64,000 nt of DNA from Rubripirellula reticaptiva (GCF_007860175.1 NZ_SJPX01000003.1:693380-757379), one strand, 5' to 3'; shown: positions 27,039 to 36,930, counted from the stretch's first letter. Made by a program: numbers and translations. The notes: a model not told the origin generated them from the sequence alone.

Positions 27039-28439
27039 ATGAAGTGCTTTGGTATCCAACTGATACTTTGGTCATGGGGATTCGTCTTCGCCGTTTCGGT
27101 CTTTGCTGCTGAATCACAGCGACAGCCTGACATCGTTGTTTATCTCGCTGACGATCTGTCGGCGGCGGATGTTTCGTCGTATGGCGGAACGAGCATCAAG
27201 ACTCCGGCGATCGACCAGTTGGCCGCGGAGGGGATGTCGTTTGACTGTGCCTTCGTTGCCAGCCCATCCTGTGCGGTCAGTCGTGCGGCACTGTTGACCG
27301 GGCTGATGCCAGCTCGCAACGGCGCCGAAGAGAACCACAGTTATCCTCGCGAAGACGTTCTTCGTTTACCGAAGCTGCTTGGTGAACTTGGTTATGAAAC
27401 GGCGGCGTTTGGCAAAGTCGCTCACTTGCGAAGCGCACCGGACTATCACTTCGACACATTCGATCTGAAGCAAGACATTTCCGATCTGCGAGGAACCGTA
27501 AAAGAGTTTCTCGAAAACCGTACCGACAAACGGCCACTGGCGTTATTCGTCGGTGTTTCGGATCCACACGTGCCTTGGCCGAGCGAATCAACGATCGACC
27601 CGCAGTCGACGGTGATGCCGCCCCAATTGCTCGATACGCCACGCACGCGAGTACAGCGATCGCGGTACTTGCAAGAAGTGAAGAATCTGGATGCTTACTT
27701 GGCAGAGCTCCGCGAGCTGACGAACAAGCACCTGTCGGAGGACAAGCAGTTTGTGTTTTCCAGCGACCACGGAGCTCAATTCCCTTTCGGCAAATGGACT
27801 CTCTATGACGAAGGCATACGCGTACCGCTGATCGTTTCTCGACCAGGCAAGATCAAAGCGGGATCACGGTCAGATGCGATGGTTAGTTGGATCGACATTC
27901 TTCCGACGATGATTGACATTGGTGGCGGCAACGTGCCCGAGAATCTGGATGGTCGTTCGTTCGCTGCGGTACTTCGTGGCGAGACAGAAACGCATCGCGA
28001 TCGCATCTTCACGACGCATAGCGGTGATCTGTTGATGAATGTGTATCTGAGTCGCAGCGTCAGGACGGATCGATACAAACTGATTTGGAATCCGCACCCC
28101 GAGTTTGCGTTCACCTCGTACATCGATCTGCTGTTGCGTGAAACGTCGGGGGACTACTTCAAAGAGTGGATGACAGCAGCGAAGACGGACCCACACGCTG
28201 CCGATGTGCTAGCACGTTACTACGGCCGACCGCAGTACGAGCTATTCGATCTAGAATTAGACCCGCACGAACTGAACAATCTTGCCGGACGTCCAGAACT
28301 TGCTTCGGTTCAACAGGAATTGTCGTCTGAGTTGAAACAGTGGATTGCCGACCAGGGTGACGAGCTGACGGTTTTCCATGAACCGTTGATGCTGGATGCA
28401 CCGGAGACTTGGTTGCCACGAAAGAAATCTCGAAACTGA
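27039..28439 (+). CDS. Sulfatase (iduronate-2-sulfatase-like), motif CAVSR
   Basis: This 466-residue secreted S1-family sulfatase has a signal peptide to about residue 24. Metal ligands YLADDLS, the modified-residue site PSCAVSR (Cys78), the lysine in AFGKVAH, and SDHGAQF are all in place. The formylglycine motif is normally C-x-P-x-R; here the third position is Val, so maturation may need a permissive converting enzyme. It is the first of ten sulfatases in the window and lies 89 bp after the oxidoreductase gene. The fold resembles iduronate sulfatases (FVGVSDPHVPW), but the substrate cannot be read from sequence. Confidence 0.9.
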   Translation: MKCFGIQLILWSWGFVFAVSVFAAESQRQPDIVVYLADDLSAADVSSYGGTSIKTPAIDQLAAEGMSFDCAFVASPSCAVSRAALLTGLMPARNGAEENHSYPREDVLRLPKLLGELGYETAAFGKVAHLRSAPDYHFDTFDLKQDISDLRGTVKEFLENRTDKRPLALFVGVSDPHVPWPSESTIDPQSTVMPPQLLDTPRTRVQRSRYLQEVKNLDAYLAELRELTNKHLSEDKQFVFSSDHGAQFPFGKWTLYDEGIRVPLIVSRPGKIKAGSRSDAMVSWIDILPTMIDIGGGNVPENLDGRSFAAVLRGETETHRDRIFTTHSGDLLMNVYLSRSVRTDRYKLIWNPHPEFAFTSYIDLLLRETSGDYFKEWMTAAKTDPHAADVLARYYGRPQYELFDLELDPHELNNLAGRPELASVQQELSSELKQWIADQGDELTVFHEPLMLDAPETWLPRKKSRN

Positions 28440-28481
28440 ATTGCTGCCGCCGGCAAGTTACCCATTGATCCGAAGCCCGTC

Positions 28482-29795
28482 ATGAATCGCTTACCTAAGA
28501 TCCAATTTCTGTCGTTCGTAGTTGTTTTATTCACATCCAGTTGGGTTCACGCAGATCGTCCGAATGTCGTTTTTCTTCTCAGCGACGACCAAGGTTGGGA
28601 CGACTACGGATTCATGGGACATCCGCACCTACAGACTCCCAATTTGGATCAATTGGCAAACGCTGGGCTGTCGTATGAACGCGGCTATGTCACGGCACCG
28701 CTTTGTCGACCGTCTCTGGCCAGTTTGGTGACGGGTTTGTATCCGCATCAGTCAGGAATTCGTGGCAACGACCCATTGTTGCCCGAAGGCGTCAGCCGAT
28801 CAGTGGCGAAAGACAAACCGGTCTCGATCGCAATGCGAAACCGAATGACCGCGCCGATGTTAGAATTGCCGTCATTCGTAAAATTGCTAAAGCAAAACGG
28901 GTACGCGACTCTGCAGACCGGAAAGTGGTGGGAAGGCAATCCGCTGGACCATGGTTTCACAGACGCGATGACGCATGGCGACCATGCACGTGGTGGACGG
29001 CATGGCGACGTGGGATTGAAGGTCGGGCGCAGCACAATGCAGCCAATCTACGACTTCGTCGACAAGGCCGACGCGAACGATCAGCCGTTTTTTATTTGGT
29101 ACGGCGTCTTCTTGCCACACTCGCCTCATGACGCTCCGGATCGGCTGTTCAATAAGTACAAAGACATTGCGCCCGACGAGCCGACGGCACGTTACTGGGC
29201 CAATATCGATTGGCTCGACGAAGGTTGCGGCCAGATCGTGGACTACCTGAAACAGAAGAACCAGTACAAAAATACGATCTTTGTTTTCACATGCGACAAT
29301 GGCTGGGTCCAAGATCCGAGCCGCAAGAACGCCAGCATTCGATCGAAACGCGAACCAGTCGAAGCTGGCATCCGCACGCCGATGTTCATCACGCAAGAAG
29401 GGAAAGTTGCTCCGCTGCGAGATCAGGAAACGTTGGCCAGCAATATCGACATTGCCACAACGATCTTGCGAGCCTGCGATATCGAACCACCTTCGGTGAT
29501 GGAAGGCCTCGATCTTTGTCAGCCGCAACAGTTGCGTGATCGGAATCGTGTGTTTGTGGATGTTTACGATCACGACAGCGACCTCGATCAGCTCGCAGAT
29601 CTGGATCATGGACTGATGGCGCGAGTCGTCATTGACGGCTGGGACAAACTGATTTCTCGTCCCAATGGAAACGAGCTCTATGACTTGAAGTCTGATCCGG
29701 ACGACCGGATGGATTTGTCGTCAAAGGACCCGGCGAAGGTTCGAGAACTCGTCGGCCTGATCGATGCGTGGCTCGGCAAGACGGCCGCCAATTGA
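28482..29795 (+). CDS. Sulfatase with CRPSL in place of CxPxR
   Basis: This 437-residue secreted sulfatase starts at ATG 28482, 42 bp after the previous stop; its signal peptide ends near residue 24 (VHADRPN). It has FLLSDDQGWDD (metal ligands), APLCRPSLASLVTG (Cys75), LQTGKWWEG and FTCDNGW. The Arg that ends the formylglycine motif is replaced by Leu, while the rest of the signature (S-L-x-T-G) is intact. This variant is worth testing, because Arg is both part of the FGE signal and an active-site residue. The C-terminal LYDLKSDPDDRMDL is usual for the family. The next gene begins 26 bp downstream. Confidence 0.88.
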   Translation: MNRLPKIQFLSFVVVLFTSSWVHADRPNVVFLLSDDQGWDDYGFMGHPHLQTPNLDQLANAGLSYERGYVTAPLCRPSLASLVTGLYPHQSGIRGNDPLLPEGVSRSVAKDKPVSIAMRNRMTAPMLELPSFVKLLKQNGYATLQTGKWWEGNPLDHGFTDAMTHGDHARGGRHGDVGLKVGRSTMQPIYDFVDKADANDQPFFIWYGVFLPHSPHDAPDRLFNKYKDIAPDEPTARYWANIDWLDEGCGQIVDYLKQKNQYKNTIFVFTCDNGWVQDPSRKNASIRSKREPVEAGIRTPMFITQEGKVAPLRDQETLASNIDIATTILRACDIEPPSVMEGLDLCQPQQLRDRNRVFVDVYDHDSDLDQLADLDHGLMARVVIDGWDKLISRPNGNELYDLKSDPDDRMDLSSKDPAKVRELVGLIDAWLGKTAAN

Positions 29796-29821
29796 AAATC
29801 CCTCACCGAAAGCAAGACACC

Positions 29822-31786
29822 ATGGACCGACGGAAATTTATTGGCTCGCTAACTGCTGGTTGTGCGGGCGCGTCGTTGATTGCGGATGGGATGTGGTTTC
29901 CCGTCGCTACGGGTGCAGAAGATGCTTTCCCAGTAGCCGACCGGCGAAATGAGAATCGTGAATTTGACGCGCTGACCAAGAGTTTGTTGGTGGATTGGTG
30001 CGATGGCATGATTCGTCACCAGATCGACGCTCCGGATGATCCGACTCGTCATGGCGCGCTCGCCTGTCCCGCTTGCACGCACATTCACGGTCGATGCAGC
30101 GACGCGCTTTATCCGTTTTTACACTTGGCGCACGTGACTGACGACAAGAAGTATTTGGATGCGGCGATCAATGTCTATGGCTGGGCCGAAAACAACGTCA
30201 GCCAACCAGACGGTAGCTGGGCAAACGACATCAATCCGAAAGCCTGGCGAGGAACGTCGATCTTTGGCGCGATCGCGCTGGCCGAAGCGTTGCACTATCA
30301 CGGCGAAGCGTTGGACGAGCGGCGCCGTGCGTCGTGGATGAAGCGTCTAGACGATGCGGCAGGCGGCTACCTGTACCGTGACTTCAAGACAGTTGACTTT
30401 ACCAATTTAAACTACGGTATGACTGGTGTGTATGGTTTCCACCTTTTTGGACGGATCCTCGACAATCAGAAGTACACCGATCGTAGTGAACAGTTTTCAG
30501 AACGACTGAAGGAGTTTTTTACCGAGCCGAACAAACTGCTGTGGGGCGAAGGAAAACCGAACAACGGTCGCAGTGGCCGTGGACTGCTGCCGGTAGATCT
30601 GGGTTACAACGTCGAAGAATCGCTCAACGGAGTCGTGCTGTATGCCTTGGAAGTCAACGATACCGAGCTGCTTGAACTGTTGACCGAATCGCTCGACGGG
30701 CATCTGCAGTTCATGCTGCCCGATGGTGCATGGGACAACAGTTGGGGAACGCGGTCGTCGAAATGGAGCTACTGGGGCAGCCGCACGTCCGACGGATGCC
30801 AGCCCGCATTCAGTTTGATGGCCGGTTATAATTCTGCGTTCGGAACCGCAGCCATCAAGAACGCCGAGTTACTGAAGCGATGCACCGAGGACGGCTTGAT
30901 CCACGGCGGCCCGCACTTCGTTTCGCATGGCGTCAAACCGTGCATCCATCATACGTTCGCCCACGCCAAAGTGATGGCACTTGTGCAAGACAAGATGCAT
31001 GCGATGCCGAAGGTCGACGTCAACACGCCGCTGCCTCGTTCGATCGCTCAAGGCGTCAAGCATTTTCCGGAACTGGATGTATGGTTGGCGGCCAAAGGGC
31101 CATGGCGAGCGACGGTATCCGCATATGATTCAATCTACAGCACCAAGGGTTCGGGGCCGGTCCAACAACCGACCGGTGGGGCACTTTCCGTGCTGTATCA
31201 CGGGCAGGTCGGCACTCTGTTGGCGTCCAGCATGGCTCGCTACGTCTTAGTGGAGCCGCTAAATCAACAGCCACAGCCTGGCGACGACTTCCCGTTGACT
31301 ACGCGAATCGAAACGCGAAAAGACAAAGCTTGGTACTCGAATGTTTTTGATCTCAAAGCTGAAGTGGAGACTCGTAAGACTGATTCGCAAGTCACCGTTG
31401 ACGTCAAAACGACGCTGCAAGACGAAGACCGCAATGTGGTTCCCAGTGGTTTGTCCGATTGCAAGTTGCGGTATGTATTCGAAAATGAAAAAGTGACCAT
31501 CGCCGCCGCGTTGTTGGGGCCCAAAAATGCCAATTCCGGCACTGAGTTAGTGGTTCCAATCGTTTCTCCATCGGGCGAAGTGGTCCGGCAGGTTTCGGAT
31601 CATCGGATCGAGATCGACAAGCCCGAAGGCACCGTCGTCGTGCAGGCGAACGTTCTGCTGAAGATCAAGGAAAGTGCGAGTGGCCGAATCTTCAACATGG
31701 TTCCAGGGATGGAAGTCGTGCCAATCTTCGCCGAGTTTCCAGCCGCGCAATCCACCGAAGTTCGCTGCGAGATCTTCGTTGTCTAA
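29822..31786 (+). CDS. Tat-exported alpha/alpha-toroid protein, candidate polysaccharide lyase
   Basis: This 654-residue protein starts at ATG 29822 (a longer frame from 29768 overlaps the sulfatase) with a Tat signal MDRRKFIGSLTAGCAGASL. Residues about 40-420 contain helical-hairpin repeats typical of an (alpha/alpha)n toroid (YPFLHLAHVTDDKKYLDAAINVYGWAE, TNLNYGMTGVYGFHLFGRI, DGAWDNSWGTRSSKWSYWGSRTSDG). Residues about 430-650 are beta-sandwich. This two-domain plan is shared by several polysaccharide lyases and some glycosidases (heparinase II/III-like, PL8, GH105-related). I cannot assign a family. Position between sulfatases and a GH106 gene supports a lyase acting on the sulfated polysaccharide; Tyr, His and Asn residues in NLNYGMTG and HHTFAHAK are candidates for the active site. 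Confidence 0.75.
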   Translation: MDRRKFIGSLTAGCAGASLIADGMWFPVATGAEDAFPVADRRNENREFDALTKSLLVDWCDGMIRHQIDAPDDPTRHGALACPACTHIHGRCSDALYPFLHLAHVTDDKKYLDAAINVYGWAENNVSQPDGSWANDINPKAWRGTSIFGAIALAEALHYHGEALDERRRASWMKRLDDAAGGYLYRDFKTVDFTNLNYGMTGVYGFHLFGRILDNQKYTDRSEQFSERLKEFFTEPNKLLWGEGKPNNGRSGRGLLPVDLGYNVEESLNGVVLYALEVNDTELLELLTESLDGHLQFMLPDGAWDNSWGTRSSKWSYWGSRTSDGCQPAFSLMAGYNSAFGTAAIKNAELLKRCTEDGLIHGGPHFVSHGVKPCIHHTFAHAKVMALVQDKMHAMPKVDVNTPLPRSIAQGVKHFPELDVWLAAKGPWRATVSAYDSIYSTKGSGPVQQPTGGALSVLYHGQVGTLLASSMARYVLVEPLNQQPQPGDDFPLTTRIETRKDKAWYSNVFDLKAEVETRKTDSQVTVDVKTTLQDEDRNVVPSGLSDCKLRYVFENEKVTIAAALLGPKNANSGTELVVPIVSPSGEVVRQVSDHRIEIDKPEGTVVVQANVLLKIKESASGRIFNMVPGMEVVPIFAEFPAAQSTEVRCEIFVV

Positions 31787-31820
31787 AAATCAAACTCCCA
31801 TTCATCGAAGTCGTGTGCCC

Positions 31821-34800
31821 GTGAGATTTCAGCGTTTATTCGTGTCGTTGTTTCTTCCAATGCTGGTTTGGGCTTTGGTTCCAAGTCTTGCCTTTGCCCA
31901 GACGACTTCGACCGACAATTTGGCGAAGGAGTTTCTGGCACCGCCCAAGCAAGCGTACCCCGAAACTTGGTTCCATTTGATTGGTGGCAACGTCAATCGT
32001 GAAGCGCTGAGCACTGATCTGGAAGCGGTTGCCGGTGCGGGAATCAGCGGGATTCAATTGTTCCACGGCAAAGGCCAGGCATGGCCCGACGTCGAGCCTC
32101 AGATTCAAACGCTCAGTCCGACTTGGGATTCGTTGATCAGCCATGTGGCGGATGAAACCGATCGTCTTGGATTGAAGTTCACCATGCAGAACTGTCCCGG
32201 TTGGGCGATGTCAGGCGGGCCGTGGATCACACCCGACAAAGCGATGCGGCACTTGGTCACCAGTCGCCAAAACATCACTGGTGGCGACACGGTATCGATC
32301 GACTTGGACATCCCGCAGCCAAGCGGCGAAGATTGGCGTGATTACCAAGACATCGCCGTACTAGCGTTTCCGACTCCTGCGGGCGACTCCGGACATTGGA
32401 TCCGACCCGATGCGATTCAAAGCAACTTGAAGGATGCATCCTGGCGAGAATTGCTGGCCGGAAAGAAGGTTGCCGTGCAAATTCCGGTTTCGCGCAACCA
32501 GCCGAGTTGGGTGGAATTTGCGTTCGCAAATTCGATCACGCTGCGATCCATCGAATTGCCGCCGATCGAATCTCTGATGAAACGATTTAACTTTGATCCA
32601 GATTCATCCATCTCCATTTTTGCTGCCAACGATGGAGGTTGGAAAGAACTGATCAGGCACGACGTTCCACGCGGCAACTGGCAAGATCGTCAGGACGAAG
32701 TTCCTTATGTGCTAGCCGTCCCCGATGCAAAGTCAGATCGATACAGAATCGAATTTCACAACAACCGAGCAATGGAGCTTTCGCAATTTCGCCTGTCCAC
32801 TGGCGCATGTCTGCAAGATTGGCGCGGCCAAGCCGGTTACGCGCTGCGTAGTCTCGAGCGCCGTACCCCCCCCGAGCAATCTGCGGATGCCTGGATTCAA
32901 CGTGACGCAGTCGTTGACCTCACCGAGCGTGTTGATTTGTCCGGACGTCTCGACTGGGACGCCCCCGAAGGGAACTGGACAGTGGTTCGTTTTGGGCACG
33001 TCAACACGGGCGTCAAAAATAAGCCAGCGCCTCCGGAGGCCACTGGATTTGAATGCGACAAGCTTTCACCCGCCGGAGCAGAACAGCATTTCGCTGGCTA
33101 TATCGGTCGCCTTTCCAATTCTGGCGGAGCCGCCGATGGTGGGCGTTTGAAGGGGATGTTGATCGATAGTTGGGAGTGCTACACGCAGACTTGGACTGCC
33201 GAGATGGAACGCGAGTTCGAAAAGCGTCGTGGCTATTCGCTCCGTTCTTGGATGCCTGCATTGGCAGGCTGGGTAGTGAACGATCATCGATCCAGCGAAC
33301 GTTTTTTGCGTGATTGGCGGGCGACGATCAGCGATTTGATCGTTGAAAACTACTATGGGCGGTTGGCCGAATTGGGACGCCAGCGGGGAATGCAGCTTTC
33401 GTTTGAAACGTCGGTCGGCGATGTTTCACCAGGGGACATTCTGCAGTACTTCAAGTCGGCCGATATCCCAATGTGTGAAGTCTGGCAGCCAAACGACCCG
33501 CACGACGGAGGATTGGAAGCCAAGCCGATCGCGCCGACGGCATCGGCGGCACACATTTATGGCAAACCACGGGTTGCTGCGGAAGCATTCACGTCCGCGC
33601 CGATGAATTGGAAAGAACATCCGTTTGCGTTGAAAAACGTGGCCGATCGTAGCTTTGCTCTCGGAGTAACGCATATGGTGTTTCATACCTATACCCACAA
33701 CCCGCGGGATGAAGTTCCCGGCACGTCTTTCGGCAGTGTCATCGGCACGCCGTTCCTGCGAGGCCAGACGTGGTGGAAACACATGCCAGCGTTCACTGAT
33801 TATCTGGCCCGATGTGGCTTTCTGCTCGAACAAGGACAACCGGTTGCTGACGTGCTTTGGTACCTCGGTGACGACGTGGATCACAAGCCAAGACAAGACT
33901 CGCCATTTCCCACCGGCTACCATTTCGACTACGTCAATGCGGATGCCTTGGTGACGCGACTGAGCGTCAAGGACGGTGACATCGTGAACCCCGAAGGCAA
34001 CCGCTGGCGAGTCCTTTGGTTGCCGCGCGATCATTGCCGACGAATGACACCTGCAACCCTGCGAAAGATCAAGGAACTGTTGTTGGCGGGTGGCACCGTC
34101 ATTGGTGAAGCCCCCGACATCAATCCGTCGCTTAGCGGCGGCGATGAAGCGGATGTGGCGTTTGAGAGGCTGGTCAATGAACTTTGGGGCGATGCGGCCA
34201 GCGGTGATCGCGGCATCGGCAGCGGACGGTTGCTTTGGGGCGGCAGCTTGGAAGAATTACTTACCAAGCGCGGTATCGCGCCCGACGTTACCGGAACGCT
34301 GCCCGAGCGATGGTTTCACCGGCGCGTTGGCGACACCGAAATCTATTTTGTGATCGGCGATCGGCATCAATCGCTAAACGCCAATCTGCACTTTCGCTCG
34401 CGTGGAACGCCCGAGTTTTGGAATCCGGTCGACGGTAGCGTCACGCCGATTGCCGCGTTCAAAACCACGGGCGAAGGTACAACGGTATCAGTTCAGTTGC
34501 CGGTCGCAGGTTCGGTCTTTGTCGTTTTTCGCCCCGAACCCACAGAGCCTCGTGTCGAGCGAGTCATACTTAACGGAGACGTCTTGTTAGACGTGAACGA
34601 CGCTACGCGACTTGACACCGCAGTAAGCTACCCGGCTTATGGGGTGTCTCGAAAAACAACGATCCAACCTTGGGTGGACCCTGACCCCCTGACCATCGGA
34701 TTGGCCGATCGTGGAGAGCAAATGGTTGCTTGGGTGGATGGCGAGTACAAAATTCAAAACGCGAACGGGCAGACGTCTTCGATCCATGTTTCCGGTACAG

Positions 34801-35315
34801 AAGAAATAACCCTTCGATCGAATTGGAAGATTTCATTTCCTGTGGGTTGGGGGGCCCCCCAATCGATTGCGATCGATCGTGTCGGACCGTGGTCCGAGAT
34901 GCCACATACGGCCATGCGTCATTTTTCAGGCACGGCGACTTACCGGACAACTTTGACGGTCGCTGACGTTGGGAAAGACGACAGATTCTTGCTGGACCTC
35001 GGGCAAGTTGGCAACATCGCGAAAGTCACCGTCAATGGGAACACTTCGGCTTCACTTTGGACGTCGCCTTTCCGCGCAGACATCACCGACTTCGTGAAGC
35101 GAGGCGAGAATCACGTTTCGGTTGAAGTAACCAACACGTGGCATAACCGACTTGTTTATGAAGCCGGTCTGCCGCCCGAGCAACGAAAGACATGGACCAT
35201 CGCCGGTCCACCCAAAGATTCGCCCTTGGATTTCTCTGGGCTTGGACCCGACGTCCAGTTGCGACGTGGGAAAGTCGTAACGCTACCAACCACTGCGGGT
35301 GCGACAGTGAACTAA
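31821..35315 (+). CDS. GH106-like alpha-L-rhamnosidase
   Basis: With GTG 31821 the product is 1164 residues with a good signal peptide (RFQRLFVSLFLPMLVWALVPSLAFAQ); the frame opens upstream at 31674 inside the previous gene, but that start is improbable. The start of the mature protein matches GH106 (PETWFHLIGGNVNREALSTDLEAV, then QNCPGWAMSGGPW). A central (beta/alpha)8 barrel follows (WECYTQTWTAEMEREFEKRRGY, LSFETSVGD). The C-terminus carries a GH2-type sugar-binding jellyroll (SGTATYRTTLTV, LDLGQVGNIAKVTVNG). GH106 enzymes cleave alpha-L-rhamnose, including from rhamnogalacturonan and ulvan. Two sequence oddities, an eight-C run (32866-32873) and a 16-bp palindrome (34847-34862), lie within it without breaking the frame. 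Confidence 0.87.
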   Translation: MRFQRLFVSLFLPMLVWALVPSLAFAQTTSTDNLAKEFLAPPKQAYPETWFHLIGGNVNREALSTDLEAVAGAGISGIQLFHGKGQAWPDVEPQIQTLSPTWDSLISHVADETDRLGLKFTMQNCPGWAMSGGPWITPDKAMRHLVTSRQNITGGDTVSIDLDIPQPSGEDWRDYQDIAVLAFPTPAGDSGHWIRPDAIQSNLKDASWRELLAGKKVAVQIPVSRNQPSWVEFAFANSITLRSIELPPIESLMKRFNFDPDSSISIFAANDGGWKELIRHDVPRGNWQDRQDEVPYVLAVPDAKSDRYRIEFHNNRAMELSQFRLSTGACLQDWRGQAGYALRSLERRTPPEQSADAWIQRDAVVDLTERVDLSGRLDWDAPEGNWTVVRFGHVNTGVKNKPAPPEATGFECDKLSPAGAEQHFAGYIGRLSNSGGAADGGRLKGMLIDSWECYTQTWTAEMEREFEKRRGYSLRSWMPALAGWVVNDHRSSERFLRDWRATISDLIVENYYGRLAELGRQRGMQLSFETSVGDVSPGDILQYFKSADIPMCEVWQPNDPHDGGLEAKPIAPTASAAHIYGKPRVAAEAFTSAPMNWKEHPFALKNVADRSFALGVTHMVFHTYTHNPRDEVPGTSFGSVIGTPFLRGQTWWKHMPAFTDYLARCGFLLEQGQPVADVLWYLGDDVDHKPRQDSPFPTGYHFDYVNADALVTRLSVKDGDIVNPEGNRWRVLWLPRDHCRRMTPATLRKIKELLLAGGTVIGEAPDINPSLSGGDEADVAFERLVNELWGDAASGDRGIGSGRLLWGGSLEELLTKRGIAPDVTGTLPERWFHRRVGDTEIYFVIGDRHQSLNANLHFRSRGTPEFWNPVDGSVTPIAAFKTTGEGTTVSVQLPVAGSVFVVFRPEPTEPRVERVILNGDVLLDVNDATRLDTAVSYPAYGVSRKTTIQPWVDPDPLTIGLADRGEQMVAWVDGEYKIQNANGQTSSIHVSGTEEITLRSNWKISFPVGWGAPQSIAIDRVGPWSEMPHTAMRHFSGTATYRTTLTVADVGKDDRFLLDLGQVGNIAKVTVNGNTSASLWTSPFRADITDFVKRGENHVSVEVTNTWHNRLVYEAGLPPEQRKTWTIAGPPKDSPLDFSGLGPDVQLRRGKVVTLPTTAGATVN

Positions 35316-35679
35316 AAGTATGAAACCGATGAACTTCCGAACATGAATCTAGTTCTTTGACGTTTATCAATCGATTATCGGTTGACGTCAGGATCGAAGA
35401 ACTAGCACAAACATGCCGTTGATTAGCACAAACGTGCCGTGGTCTAGCAAGGTTGTTACTCCCCGAGTATTTAGTTACCGAGTCGCCACAAACAACTTCG
35501 ACAATTTCGACAAATTTGTAGGAATGAACCGGAACTACGGTGTAGTCTCCGGCGTTCAAATGCCTTGGTGGCATTATAGCTGGCATCGCCAGAATTAATC
35601 GAAGCTAAACAGATCGTTGCACCAGTTCAACGATTCCAACAACTGATTTTCTTATTTTGTTCCCTTTCGGAGTTTTCAA
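35316..35679. other. Intergenic region ahead of second DUF1559 gene
   Basis: These 364 bases hold the three-unit 21-bp-period array (35402-35461) and, further down, two small inverted repeats (ATGCC-N5-GGCAT near 35560 and CTGGC-N3-GCCAG near 35580). A possible minus-strand frame runs through the region into the GH106 gene, but it shows no protein features. The 3' end contains the conserved leader TTTCGGAGTTTTCAA before ATG 35680. Confidence 0.5.
35402..35461. promoter_or_regulatory. Three-unit array with 21-bp period upstream of DUF1559 copy 2
   Basis: CTAGCACAAACATGCCGT (35402-35419), TTAGCACAAACGTGCCGT (35423-35440) and the degenerate CTAGCAAGGTTGTTACTC (35444-35461) begin every 21 bp. 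The first two contain GCAC-N4-(G/A)TGC. Order, spacing and degenerate third unit match the array at 20972-21031. The distance to the DUF1559 start is 218 bp here and 201 bp there. Confidence 0.6.
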
Positions 35680-36930
35680 ATGAAGCGTACCCAATCCGCG
35701 TTCACGTTGGTCGAACTGCTGGTGGTCATTGCGATCATCGGTGTGCTCGTCGGCCTATTGCTGCCTGCGGTGCAGGCTGCCCGCGAGGCAGCTCGGCGAA
35801 TGAGTTGCAGTAACAATTTCAAGCAAATTGGCTTGGGAATTCACAACTACCATTCTGCTTTCAAGCAACTGCCCATACACGGCTCGGGAACCTATGTTCC
35901 GAGCGGGCGAGACTTGTGGGATCAGCCGAGTCCGGTCAACGGTTACACGGGGACATCCAATCATCGCTTGTCGATGCTCGTAGGCCTGACCCCATTCATC
36001 GAGCAACAAGCTTTGTGGGAACAGATCAGCAACCCACTCTCGTTCAATACCAACGGAAGCACACGAACGCCTCCTTGGCAGGCGATGGGGCCTCGACCCG
36101 ACGAAATCAACTATCCGCCGTACGCGACGGACATCCCTACTTTTCGCTGCCCCAGCGACCCAGGTATCGGGCTTCCCGCCTTGGGCCGAACCAACTACGC
36201 CGCCTGTACCGGCGACTCCTCCTATCGCTCGCGCGACCCGTACTTGAATGTAAATGAAGTTGGCGAGGACGGCAGCGTAACCAACCCTTACACGGCCTCG
36301 GCCGGAACGGCAGGACATTCGAATGCCGCGCATCGCGGGATGTTCGTGCTAACTCGGGGAATGAAGTTTAGGGATACGATCGACGGCCTTTCGAACACCG
36401 TCATGTGTGGTGAAATCACGACGGACCTAGGCAACAACGACGCTCGGACTTCGCTTCCTCGGGGCGACGGGGTCGGAGTCACCGGCGAACGTCAAAACTG
36501 TCACTTGAATCCGTCGTTTTTGGAAGCAACGTTGGACCCTTTGCGTCCACGGTTCTGGATCGCCGGGCGTAACATCAACGCCAACTGGGGCCGCGGCTTC
36601 CACTGGCATGACTGCATGCCTGTTTACACTCAGATGCACACCATTCTGCCACCAAACAAGCAAATTTGCACTGATGCCAACGGAGCTGGCCACGGTGACT
36701 TGGTTGCTACTGCTTCGAGCCAACACCAAGGTGGGGCTCACGTGCTGATGGGCGATGGTGCAGTCAAGTACATCACCGATTCAATTGAAGCGGGCAATTC
36801 TAGAAACCCAGTTGTTTTCCTCAATGGAACAGCAGCGAACAACAATTACCCCGGTGCGAAAAGCCCGTTTGGTTTGTGGGGTGCTCTGGGATCTCGCGGT
36901 GCTTCAGAAATCATCGATAGTGAATTCTAG
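35680..36930 (+). CDS. DUF1559 protein with type IV prepilin-like N-terminus (copy 2)
   Basis: This 416-residue paralogue of the product of 21233-22465 has the same prepilin leader and helix ([20 protein letters not shown]), the [10 protein letters not shown] block and the C-terminal GDGAVKY and [10 protein letters not shown] motifs. Protein identity is very high over the first 60 residues and the C-terminus, with divergent middle segments around residues 65-95 and 180-260, so these probably arose by duplication. It is monocistronic: a strong bidirectional terminator follows at 36977, and a small lipoprotein gene faces it. It is preceded by the 21-bp-period array. Function unknown beyond family knowledge. 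Confidence 0.92.
   Translation: MKRTQSAFTLVELLVVIAIIGVLVGLLLPAVQAAREAARRMSCSNNFKQIGLGIHNYHSAFKQLPIHGSGTYVPSGRDLWDQPSPVNGYTGTSNHRLSMLVGLTPFIEQQALWEQISNPLSFNTNGSTRTPPWQAMGPRPDEINYPPYATDIPTFRCPSDPGIGLPALGRTNYAACTGDSSYRSRDPYLNVNEVGEDGSVTNPYTASAGTAGHSNAAHRGMFVLTRGMKFRDTIDGLSNTVMCGEITTDLGNNDARTSLPRGDGVGVTGERQNCHLNPSFLEATLDPLRPRFWIAGRNINANWGRGFHWHDCMPVYTQMHTILPPNKQICTDANGAGHGDLVATASSQHQGGAHVLMGDGAVKYITDSIEAGNSRNPVVFLNGTAANNNYPGAKSPFGLWGALGSRGASEIIDSEF

Noticed and set aside
28207-28221. GCTAGCACGTTAC resembling the 21-bp-period array unit
   Set aside because: Single copy inside a sulfatase coding region without a second unit at 21 bp; a chance match.
35083-35586. 167-codon minus-strand frame over the GH106 end and DUF1559 leader
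   Set aside because: Its C-terminal half is antisense to the GH106 gene; the rest lies in the regulatory array and has no protein features.
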